From Ascidia mentula (lineage: Eukaryota > Chordata > Ascidiacea > Phlebobranchia > Ascidiidae), in contig OX387197.1 in NCBI GenBank assembly GCA_947561715.1, positions 3,353,001-3,417,000 of the forward strand: a stretch of 64,000 nt of DNA, in the 5' to 3' direction. The first letter of the stretch is position 1; the number at the start of each line of letters is the position of its first letter. The translations under genes and the position numbers were made by a program. The notes under the pieces are model-generated. The model did not search any database. It saw only the letters and a list, made by a program, of their open reading frames with translations, and had not been told where the DNA came from. Shown here in pieces: positions 52,601-61,300 of this stretch.

Positions 52601-54392
52601 GAACTTACATTTTTTATCAATGGGTTTAGTCTCAGTATCCACGTTAATGGACAATCCTTCATCTGTTGCAACAGTTTCCTTAATTTCCTTTTCAAATATG
52701 CGGACCAGGATAAGCGTGCAACATACAGACAGGCTGCTATCTTCATTGATCTGGTACAAAAATGTCAATTAGGGACCCGCGTTGTATATTAAACAGGATG
52801 AACAAGGAAAGGAAACGGTATCTTTTGCTGTTCACAACTTCGCGATTTCAAACTGTATCTTTTTAAAGTTTAAACCACGAAATTGCTTTTGTGGTAATAA
52901 GTTTATCAAACATTTACCATGATCCCTTTCGTGTTCAGGGCGTACCAACTCAGCAAATCAACAATTTTCATGCCTTGGAAAAATTTCTCATTGTTGCTTG
53001 ACAACGACAATTCGTGGAGAAGTGATGCCGACATCAAGATGATTTTGCCTTCCGTCTGCAAGTAAGGAATAAACTTAGGTCAGTACCAGATCCAGGAACT
53101 CAATTGATGACAAAAGTAAGCACAATTTACTTTTATGGTACGTTTTTTTAGTTACAGTATACCAATGTCGCTGTCAATGAGCTGTCAGCAATTGCAAGTA
53201 ACAATAACAAAAGAAAAAGTTTGTTGAATAGAACGTGACTACCTAATATTTTCATGAATGAGTACTTAGAGACAGAAAGGAGACTTGCCTCTAAATGTTG
53301 TTGAAAAGTGTCTTTGTACTTTTCTAGGAAGGCAACCAGGTTAAAGAGAATTCCACAAGCTGCAATCTTTTCAGATAATTTATCACTAACTGCAGTGAAC
53401 TTCAAACAAACTTTAAAAAGGATATGAAGTTTCATCCAGTCGACCCTGCAATAAAAAAGCAATTCTCTAAATTACCTTGACGTCACACAACTCGACGAAA
53501 TATTGCGATAGAATAATACAATCGCTTGATGTTTAAAATAGGGAACGATCACCCAACAACGCAAATAACAAGAGCAAAGAAAATCTTTGACCAACATAAC
53601 ACTCAATTATGAATGCATATTTTAGCTCACGTTCCCAACTTGGGTTTTCCGTTGGAATAAATATCAAAGTAGACTTTAAAAATATCGACAGCGCCACCTT
53701 CTGCCAGAAAATCTCCAACCTCCTGTAATACCTTGTATGCACAAATTATTGTTTTTTATGAAAATAATTCCTAGCAAGTCTATTTAATATACTAACTTGA
53801 TGCGTAACATTCTCCGAATCTCCTATATCAAGCATGACTTCAACAAACGCTAAAGCCGATGCCCCCATGCGGTTAGATTCCTTGTCAGATTCCAAGTTGC
53901 GCTTTGCTTCATCCAGGTAATTTACCACTTTAAGCAGGTAATCTGTTAACTTAGCGCACTGTGATTTAACAGTTGGGTATTAGAAAGAAAAAGTATTAGA
54001 AAAGTATTGGGACGCAAAGTTACTGAGGCATTTATGTTTAGAAACAGGTAGTTATTAACGGATAAGTTTGTCACATATTATTTAATCCATTAATTGGGAT
54101 TTGCTGTCTAGATCAGCAATAATTTTAATAATGTTCGTATGTTGCTGTTACTATTGTTTATTCTATTATTTGTATATGTTCGTTTCATAGCAGAGAACCG
54201 ACGTCGTGTCAGTGGAAGTACGAAGAGGGCTCAGGGTTGCGTTCCAGGATAAAGGAAAAATCTAATGTGGCCTTTGGTACCTCCAGGCGGTGCACATTTT
54301 ACGAGTGAACTCTCATCATGAAGAAAATTTCCAATACCTTTGCTGTTGAAATTGTGTATTTCCGAATCAGGTCCACCGCGGAGGTTATCCAT
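37620..54392 (-). CDS. Locus E, model 1: three-unit ARM-TIR-SAM with hydrophobic tail (1105 aa)
   Basis: Shared 5' exons: 54338-54392 (start MDNLRGGPDSEIHNF), 53797-53942, 53631-53731, 53289-53445, 52918-53055, 52609-52750, 52317-52474, 52154-52245, 51827-51983, 51472-51609, 51235-51370, 50997-51154, 50833-50933, 50505-50661, 50181-50318, 49974-50099, 49604-49763. TIR-SAM exons: 39990-40122, 39864-39909, 39715-39807, 38871-39025, 38623-38708, 38391-38512, 38108-38250, 37620-37899. The total, 3318 bases, is in frame, and 49604 (phase 1) joins 40122 correctly. The TIR keeps the SEASYA glutamate, but the usual VWMDED reads VRMDED. The last exon runs past ALEKL into about 40 more residues with a hydrophobic run (ICLVSLAFLACLIL) and RKFVN-stop, a possible tail anchor. 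Odd: the f-to-g intron is about 9.5 kb and holds a Penelope-like element and the ZU5 exons. The alternative is that the TIR-SAM part is a 5'-truncated copy. Confidence 0.6.
39026..39714. other. Enlarged intron between TIR exons j and i of locus E
   Basis: This intron is several hundred bases longer than in genes C and D. The extra AT/GT-rich part (about 39.2-39.7 kb) matches nothing else in the window and holds no credible reading frame. It is probably an unidentified insertion. Confidence 0.4.
40180..42850 (-). mobile_element. Penelope-like element (RT plus GIY-YIG endonuclease)
   Basis: Minus-strand coding at 41647-42699 and 40557-41753, in two overlapping frames. In order: ICKSDKDGKVLILEYDDY; PLFKTHKI; the RT motif TADVKSLYSNIP with its Asp; GIVTGDNHSVSLANV; FKRFIDDIIFI (the YxDD-like box); a CxxC cluster (QPCGHCALCG) in the linker; and the GIY-YIG domain (YGIYITTCLLRGDQYVGQT). 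RT followed by GIY-YIG is diagnostic of Penelope-like elements, and the CxxC linker suggests a Neptune-like clade. The 3' side (40202-40229) carries a hammerhead-like core. The coding region is broken about once or a little more, and the 5' end seems truncated, so it is probably inactive but fairly young. It lies in the long intron of locus E. Confidence 0.85.
42851..44560. other. Long non-coding stretch in the intron of locus E
   Basis: AT-rich. Reading frames on either strand (for example 43048-43275) are short and show no motif or paralogue. No ARM exon was found, so the ARM part of locus E does not continue here. Confidence 0.5.
44586..44680 (+). promoter_or_regulatory. CRE-like and E-box cluster
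   Basis: Two TGACGTCA sites (in GTTGTGACGTCACGG and GTTGTGACGTCATAGG) lie close together, followed by GTGCACGTGTG and GTCACGTGCG, then TTTATAATG. This looks like a compact CREB/ATF plus bHLH-type promoter for the small plus-strand gene that follows. Sequence inference only. Confidence 0.4.
44962..45258 (+). CDS. Small two-exon hypothetical protein (70 aa), antisense inside locus E
   Basis: Exon 44962-45072 starts MSKENSLGSYHIDHKFIKYN and ends FAKVE at a GTAAAT donor. An exon at 45157-45258, behind the acceptor AAAACAG, continues in phase (NFQTIQNYVVQIAKKDW) to a TAA. A probable 5' non-coding exon ends near 44769 (TTAC then GTGAGT), just after the CRE-like cluster, and the coding exon has a good acceptor (TTGATTGCAG). 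No domain is recognised. The second exon is weak evidence because such frames arise by chance. Confidence 0.3.
45572..54392 (-). CDS. Locus E, model 2: three-unit ARM fused to a ZU5 domain and novel tail (1097 aa)
   Basis: Uses the same 17 ARM exons as model 1, then its own g-like exon 49386-49477 (QTAAVECIQALWFVEKNKLM, ending at a GTGATA donor), 49035-49187, 48762-48866, 46850-46965, 46614-46808, 46326-46558, 45682-45812, 45572-45580. All junctions are phase-compatible, giving 3294 bases. The exons at 49035 and 48762 form a ZU5-like fold: GKQGGVIKVGGCMISIPADA, then ITPLLSCKPHGLIFNQEIEI and RLPTC. The 46850 exon has ISTQEFSWYCC, a segment typical after ZU5. The last long exon ends with a Gly/Asn-rich strand motif (SISGVQGNVNIIY). 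ZU5 domains occur in scaffold, death-fold and junction proteins. The g-to-ZU5 donor is the weakest point; if wrong, the ZU5 part is a separate gene. The final nine-base exon is tentative. Confidence 0.55.
45893..45911 (+). repeat. A-tract
   Basis: Homopolymeric A run within an intron of the ZU5 part. No retroposed sequence is recognised upstream of it, so it is listed only as a simple repeat. Confidence 0.7.
47200..47770. repeat. Inverted minisatellite (foldback-like) in an intron of locus E
   Basis: Left arm, about 47200-47430: degenerate tandem copies around GTAGGCATTGAGTCTAGGCA. Right arm, about 47560-47760: the reverse complement (ACTCAATGCCTACGATGC type), also in tandem. The two arms flank about 130 bases of unrelated sequence. 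Such arms could form a long hairpin, and they resemble foldback elements whose termini are short tandem repeats. No coding sequence lies between the arms. Confidence 0.8.
48140..48560. repeat. Low-complexity ACGCCCAAA-type clusters
   Basis: Short motifs such as ACACGCCCAAATGCGCCCAA recur at about 48.14-48.20 and 48.46-48.56 kb, the second group including the self-complementary CGCCCAATTGGGCG. They lie in an intron, and no element family is recognised. Confidence 0.5.
48762..49187 (-). other. ZU5 domain exons
   Basis: Two adjacent exons code for about 86 residues. The pattern GGVIKVGGCMISIPADAL matches the opening of ZU5 (glycine-rich turn, then a buried strand and P-x-x-A-L). SCKPHGLIFNQEIEIRLPTC matches the classic 'CGPPGL...KPV.L.LPHC' half. 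No paralogue elsewhere in the window has this domain. Confidence 0.75.
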
Positions 54393-54866
54393 TTCTGTTT
54401 CGATACTGTCTTTCTCTCTCTCTCTCCTTTAATAAAAAACATAATAGTAATGATTCGCTGGTCTTTTACTAGATTTATGGTATGGAGTTTGTAATTTATG
54501 TCAGTATTTTAAAGAATTACCAAGGTTATATATTTTTTCTTTTATAGGCAACTAACATTCAGTGAACTGGGGTAACTTTCATAAACAGAAAGTAAAAACA
54601 ACACAAGGCGAATTCTAATACAAATCTAATACAATTCAGTGAACTGGGGTAACTATAATACAAATTTGTCGGGCCGAAAAAGGCCGCCATTTTGACACAA
54701 TGGTCAAAAGAAACCGTTATAAGGCCATCATCCTTGACACAATGACAAACGTTTCAACACATGCCTAAATACAAGGTACGATAAATTACCATAAACTCAA
54801 TAACTTTTTATCGTTTGTAATATATTAGGTTACATTCAATAATCAAAACAGCACGTATGTTTTACT

Positions 54867-55370
54867 AACTTTTCCAACTTGACTTTTTCGTCCGAATTAA
54901 TCTCAAAGTATGGGAGAAGGGAGGGGCCACCTACCCCCAGGAAAACTCCAATCTCCTGTAAAACCTTGTACGCACAAATATGGTTTTTCTTTGCGAATAT
55001 TTTCTATGACAAGACTCTTTGATACTAACGTGGGACGTGTTTTTCGAATCTCCTATATCAAGCAACACTCCAACAAACGCTAAGGCCGATGACCCAACGC
55101 GGTTAGATTTCTTGTCAGATTCCAAATCCCCTTTAGCTTCATCCAAGTAATGCCTCTTGAGGTAGGTAATCTGTCAAATAAATACTCCCGCTCGGTTTAG
55201 TAAAACAGTTGAGTCTTAAAGTCCAGAGGATACAAATATATTAATGATTTGCACCAAAACATATTTGAATAAATGTTCATTAAAAAATTGTTTTGTTATA
55301 TTTTGTGTTGTAGAATAAACTTGCACACCAGCACAAACTGTAAATTACCTTTGCTGTCGAAATCCATTAT
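54867..55370 (-). pseudogene. Relic of a family 5' end (exons 1-a-b)
   Basis: Three exons match the first exons of genes D and E: about 55346-55370 (MDFDSK), 55030-55180 (exon a, GDLESDKKSNRVGSSALAFV) and 54867-54960 (exon b). Exon a is two bases shorter than its homologues before DEAK, which puts it out of frame, and exon b is altered in the middle. No exons c-e follow before the next gene start at 54392. Most likely a leftover of tandem duplication. Use as an alternative first-exon set for locus E is conceivable, but the frame argues against it. Confidence 0.7.
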
Positions 55371-57525
55371 TGTCGAAACAGGCTCGTCGCCTTCAAACTG
55401 ACTGCCAATCGAATCACAACGGCGACTTTTATATATCCGTATCTATGCCCTTTCCCTTTGCCTTTATCCCTTTCCAAAAAACAAGTTGTTGGATTCTACC
55501 GAGGACGCGACGATTTCCATCAAACTACAACACACGCCGTTGTTGTCTCGGATGGAACGCGCGGCTAAAAGCTTGTAAATGGATAAGTAGTGACAAAAAG
55601 CCTTGTATTTTATTTCAGTTCACAATGCACAAACGAACAAAGGAATTCTGCAACTTACATGTTCGCTCGTTGTTTTTAATTAAAACTACCAGAACAAAAC
55701 GCCGTGACGTAACAAAGCTCAGCAGCGCCTTTTCTTTGACAATGGTATTGTTTGTCCTGGCACTACGCGGTACGCGATTTTGTTAAACGAAAACTTTGGT
55801 TGGATTTCGTTGTAGAATATCTAACTGTTAGTGTGAAAAATTTTCGAAAACGAGAAAACTAGTTGTATTTACAATGTTTAAAGCCATGCAATATTATAAA
55901 ATTAACACTTGGCCCAAATATCAACACAGAATACGCACCGGTCGAATGAAACTGTTATAACGCCATCATTCTTGCCACATAGATTAACGTTTCAACTTTC
56001 AATAGTAACTAAACTACAGGCTATGAATAAATACTATTTATTTCTCTAAATATTATATGCAGTGAACCAGAAAACAAGGCATGACAAGATGAAATTGAGA
56101 GAAAAGTTGACAAGTAAAATGGATTCAAACCCAGTGCATGGAGTTGAACAGTGCAGGGCACTTAGAAATTAACACATGCCGTAGAACACGGTTAAATACA
56201 ATTGGTCAGCTTTGTTTTCGCCGTCAACACAACAGTGTACATGACACAACGTTAAATATCCAGAAAAGAACGAAATATAAAATACAAAATTATACGTGTT
56301 GTCATCACTGAAGTGTGACATTTTTCGTGCCCCGTTCTTGTCGTTTTCGCACCCTGTGCAACATTTCCACGTTGATTGTACAGGAATGTAATAAGTGGTT
56401 TTCCCCACACAATCACGCTTGTTCTCAGATATGAGCAGTCTTAATTTGTGCATGCTTCTTTCGAATACAAGAATACAACTGTATAATTTGAACTTTTGAA
56501 CAGTATATGGTTTATTTTCATTCAGCTCAACAACATAAGGCCACACAAGCGAGTTAAAAGACACAAAAGCCTCGAAAAGCGCTTATTTTATCTGAGCCGT
56601 GTTTCGATGTAACCCGATGAGTGTACATAAATAATCGGTGTTGAAGTAGGAGTCTTTAGCGTCAAAATAGTTCACAAACGGAGAAGATTTGAATTCGTTT
56701 TTTATTCGTTAAATTTTTCAATGTTTGCTTCACATAATCTCATTTTTTTGTAAATTCTAAGTATCGTTGTTAAGTATCGTAATCACAGCAACCACTGTTA
56801 TATATCGGTATATGTGCCCTTTCCCTTTGTCTCAAATTCCTTTCAAAAAACAAGCTGTTGGCTTGAAAGTAGCACTGAAAATGGTGGAATGTTTGACTTA
56901 CAAAAAGAATATTTCCACAGATATAAACTAATCACGTTTTTGTTATTACCTGCTGCATTTTTACAAAAGTAATGTCAATAATTTTAGAGAACACTGTCAA
57001 AGCAGCTTAAAAAATTATGGCGACGGCCTAAGAAGGTCGCACGTTCCAATATTCTAGAAACATTTCTCTCAAGGTTTGTGTAGCTTTTGGTTGCATGAAA
57101 CAACGCTGCAGGTATTATGGTTCAGCGAGAAAGAAAAGAAAAATATAGGAAGTTTCCAAACACAAAAGATTTTCATATCCACACCAGTGCGGTTGCGGTC
57201 ACAGGTTGAAAAGCACTGTGCATCAAAATATTTTCGCTAACGTACGCTTTTGTTGTTTTTATATTATTTTGAAATCGTAATTATGCAAAATCGTAAAACT
57301 ACATTAATACGATTCGAGAGATTGTGACGCATGTAATATGGCGGTAGATTGTGTCGAAGCGGATTAATCTCCTTTTTCTCATGTCTCTCTGTTGGGTTTC
57401 GCGTACGTGGGGTTTTGCCTGCGTTCGTTTCACGTCTCCCGCAATAAAGTTCTCAAACGCCTAAAGATACAACAAAAAATTTGACTTGACAAACACATCC
57501 AGTAAGACGTGTCTTATACCACACG

Positions 57526-57586
57526 TGTTGAAAGAACGTCTTCTTGCACTATATACCTAGTGCAAGAAGACGTTCTTTCAACACAT
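57526..57586. repeat. Perfect inverted repeat (27-base arms, 6-base loop)
   Basis: The arm GTGTTGAAAGAACGTCTTCT continues to TGCACTA. After the loop TATACC the exact reverse complement follows. The duplicated block at 36.73-36.76 kb has only one arm, so the second arm arose, or was lost, after the duplication. Confidence 0.85.
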
Positions 57587-57708
57587 TTGTTAAGACTTAA
57601 ATCACTACTAACAGCAGACTAAAATCACAACTAAAACTATTCATTTTAGCGTGTTCGTGTGGTTTACAGGCTGCAATGCCTGGGCTGCGAAGTTTTTGAA
57701 TCTTATGC

Positions 57709-57760
57709 TCTTTATGCGATCGAACTGAAACAATTATGCTCTTTATGCGATCGAACAAAC
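57709..57760 (+). repeat. Short tandem direct repeat
   Basis: TTATGCTCTTTATGCGATCG followed by AAC occurs twice, a few bases apart. A local duplication with no other visible meaning. Confidence 0.75.
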
Positions 57761-58397
57761 CATTGCATGAAACATTACTGCGTTGTCTGATTAAAGTGGT
57801 AGAGATCCCCTACGTATATATAAAGGTTGCCTGGCAAGTTGTGTGCTTGCGCCCCGTGAAACAGAAGCTCCTGTAGCTCAGTTGTCATACAATTTGTGGT
57901 TGCTGCTTGTATGGAACTTATCGGAATATTTCTTCACAAAGCAGTTAAACACTCACTGGACAGTTGAGAATGGCCCAATGCGAATAGTCTTCCAAATTAT
58001 ATGTACAATTTTATTCTTACCAAGTGCCGTTTTTCGGAACACAAGGCAGGCACGATAACGTTTCTCTTGTTACAAAGCAGTTGATGTGGCAAGTATGTAA
58101 AATAGAAGGTCATGAGAGGAGATTACAAAGCGAGCAAAAGCATTTTGAAAACACTACATTGGTTTTGCTGTAGGGTTAGCACGGTCGTTGCCAGTGACGT
58201 AACATTATGGTTTGTTGATAGTATAGTTACCAAATCCTTGCAGGAGCAAGCAAACAATCTTAAACAAATAATTTTGATAAATAAATATAATACACAAACG
58301 TTCATTTAATCACGAGACAAAAACAGTGATCCAAATAGTCAATTAATAATTATTGAAGCATTTACAAAATTAAAAAGGCTAAAGTTTTCGAAAATTA

Positions 58398-61300
58398 TCA
58401 GTTGATTTTCTCCAGTGCTTTGGTGAAAATCGTCAGTTCCTTCACTGATTTGATGTAAAGTTGCTCCCCAACAAGTTTGTAGAAGAATTCAGGCGCCTCT
58501 GACTTCAGAGAACGCAGATAAAGAAGTTGATTGCCATCCACATTTTTGAAATAAGACCTGTCACAAGAGGCACAAATAAAGACACTGTACATCGTCATAT
58601 ACAGCGCCTGAAAATGGGTTACTTTCGAGGATAGGAAATATAAATGAGCAAACCAAAAAATCAGTTAATCAATAAACAGTGAATGTTTCTCCGAAATATG
58701 GAAGTTTACTTTTTCGATTGCGAGGCCAGATTTTGCGGCCAGAAATGCAAAAAACCCACAAAAACACGATGAATTCGTTACTGCTGACTTACGGTTCAAG
58801 ACCGAGGTCTTTGGCCCACTGCTGGACTTCTTCCCTTTTCACGATTTGAACAGAATGACTTGTTCGTGGCTCAGTTGTTTGTGGTGGAGCTTCTACCAAT
58901 TCTTGTACTGCTTGAATTGGAAGTATTGGAGAATCCTGAAACATAAATCAGCTTTAAAAGTTTGGTTTGATCTTACATTAACGGACTATTTTTATAAAAT
59001 CGGTTTAGTCTGAACTCATTTATTTTTTTCTTGTTTAGTTTTATGTTTGTTGTTTTGAATGCAAAAGTTGTCCCAGTTGTAGCTGAGCATGACGTGTTTC
59101 TGTTTCGTGGTTGGTAGTGATTGTTCGACATTACGTTTATTCTTAGAAATACAAAAATTTTGCTAAATTGTTCAACTTGATAATTTCGCTAACTCTTACC
59201 AGAAAAGATCTTAACTCCCACAATGTGTTTATTGCAGAACTACGGATCTCTCTAAAAAAAATAAAATGTTTTTTTGTTAAACGTCATTTGTTTGGTTGAC
59301 TTCGTTTTTTCTTAAAAAGAAACAACATATTTAAGCATCATAACCCTTTTGTATAAAAAATTCATTTTATAAGGACATGTTCCATACAGCTTAAAATTCT
59401 ATCATCAAGAAGAATTGATCAATTTTTTAACTGAACAAATTACTTCGAAAATAAAATGCGATTGACAGGTTTTTAATATTTAAAGGCACTATTTTCAAAA
59501 TGTTTAATTCATTTAATTGGCACGGCACTGATACTTAAAGATTGGTTACTTTGCATGTAAATGTGCAAAAAATGCTGCGTTACGTAACACCTTTGTTACT
59601 CAATATCAATAATAACAACAAATATGGCTTTTTTATTCAGACCCCAGATGTTTTGCACCCATACCCATATAATCAACAAAAGTGGGCACAAAAACTCTGA
59701 ATGAATCTGACCTTGAATCGTGACCTGTAAGTTCCCCCAGTTTCATCATCAACTCGGTTTCCTTTGTGATCATGACTTTGTTCTCTTCCACAAACGGTAA
59801 AGTCCAGATGCATTTGACTGCAGCAATTTGTTCATCAAAGTTGTCTTTGCGAAGAGAAGATTTTAAGTAAAGACGTACTACAATGCTTTTCCCACGTATA
59901 ATCTTATGAAACACTTTATACCTCACAATAGAAATAGAGTAGTTAAAGACCGTTTGTTTTTATTCACAAACCACAAACCAGATGCATGCAACTTATACAA
60001 TGTTCTCATTGCAATTGTCTTTGCGGAGAAAGGATTTTATGCTAAGAAGGGATACAATATTTCCCGCACAAACTATCGTTGTCCGTTTTTGCAACCAAGA
60101 TTACCAAAACATTTTCTGAACCTTGGGCCGTGGTTATGCGTAATTTACCTGTGTTAAGGAGTGTCCTTAAACTTAAGAGTACCCCACTTTGAAGGATTTT
60201 AGAGCTGTTCTGATCGTTGTTGGCGAGTTTGGTCAAACCTAACGTTAACTCTTGCGCAGAAAAACCTGCGGAGCGGTGATTGCTATTCAGCAAGGCTTTG
60301 TTCAGGTTCTAGAAAAAAAGGTTTGCTAAATATTAACCTTATTAGTGTTTTTATTGATCCTGAAAAAAACTATACACTTACTTGCAGGATGTAAGTTATG
60401 ATATCATCATCAGTTACAATGAGATCATTTCTATCTTCTTCGTTTTTTGTGTGGGCCAAGATCAACATGCAAACTGTTGGCAGCAACTTCTCATCGTATC
60501 CAGGGATCTAATCGAATTTGCATCCGTAAAGAAAGGCTTTTAGTGGTTTTCGTATTTGCCAACCGCTCACCTTTATTCCTTTCGTGTTCTTAGCGTACCA
60601 ACTTATCAATTCAACCGCCTCCATGTGCTTAAAACATATTTTGTTGTTGCTTGACATCGAACAATTGTACAGAACATTTGCCGCACCGACGATGATTCGA
60701 CCTTCAGTCTGCCAGATATGCACGTAATATTTCTTGTCTTTACATTATGCGCTACGGTAAGTTCACAAAAATCAACTTATTGACTAAACAAATCGCATGT
60801 AAAATAGATTAAATTATCTACCGACAGAGATTCGAACAAAAAAGGCATTTGAAGAGAATGGGCATTTGAACAGAAAAGACATTTGAACAGAAAAGGCATT
60901 TGAACAGAAAAGGCATTTGAACAAAAAAAGCATGTATAAAATAAAATCGCAAACACAATTCTTTGAAGAAGACTTGCCTTTAAGTTCTGTAAAAAGCTTC
61001 CTTTGTATTTGTCTAGTAGACCAATCATGTTTGATAGAATTCCACAATCTGCAAACTTTTCAGATAGTTTGACACTTACATCAGTGAAGTTCCAACATAC
61101 TGACAAAAGTTCCATAAGGTTTGTCAAGGCTTTGCTGTAAAAGTGTATACAATAAAATTGACAAACCAAAATGTTGTGACAGTTGTGCATCCATGCTGTC
61201 ACATGGTGATTATGACAAGATCACCCCAACTTTATCAATCGTAAAAACAGATATCAAGTTTCCAAACAAAACAATAAACCCAAACAACAAGAAAGACTTG

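Larger units (their letters stand above)
55400..58397. repeat. Intergenic block, second copy of the segmental duplication
   Basis: Counterpart of 34.5-37.6 kb. It holds a decayed homologue of the 36574-36654 exon (57.36-57.46 kb), a perfect hairpin (57.53-57.59 kb) and a short direct repeat (57.71-57.76 kb). One longer minus-strand frame (56169-56564) includes a Cys-rich stretch (STWKCCTGCENDKNG), but its counterpart at 35.44-35.58 kb is not open in the same frame, so I do not call it a gene. Confidence 0.6.

Noticed and set aside
55370-55786. 138-codon plus-strand open frame
   Set aside because: It begins inside the relic first exon on the other strand and is not kept in the duplicated block at 34.4-34.8 kb.
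56169-56564. 131-codon minus-strand frame with a Cys-rich stretch
   Set aside because: Its counterpart at 35.44-35.58 kb is shifted in frame and no splice context supports it. Not called as a gene.
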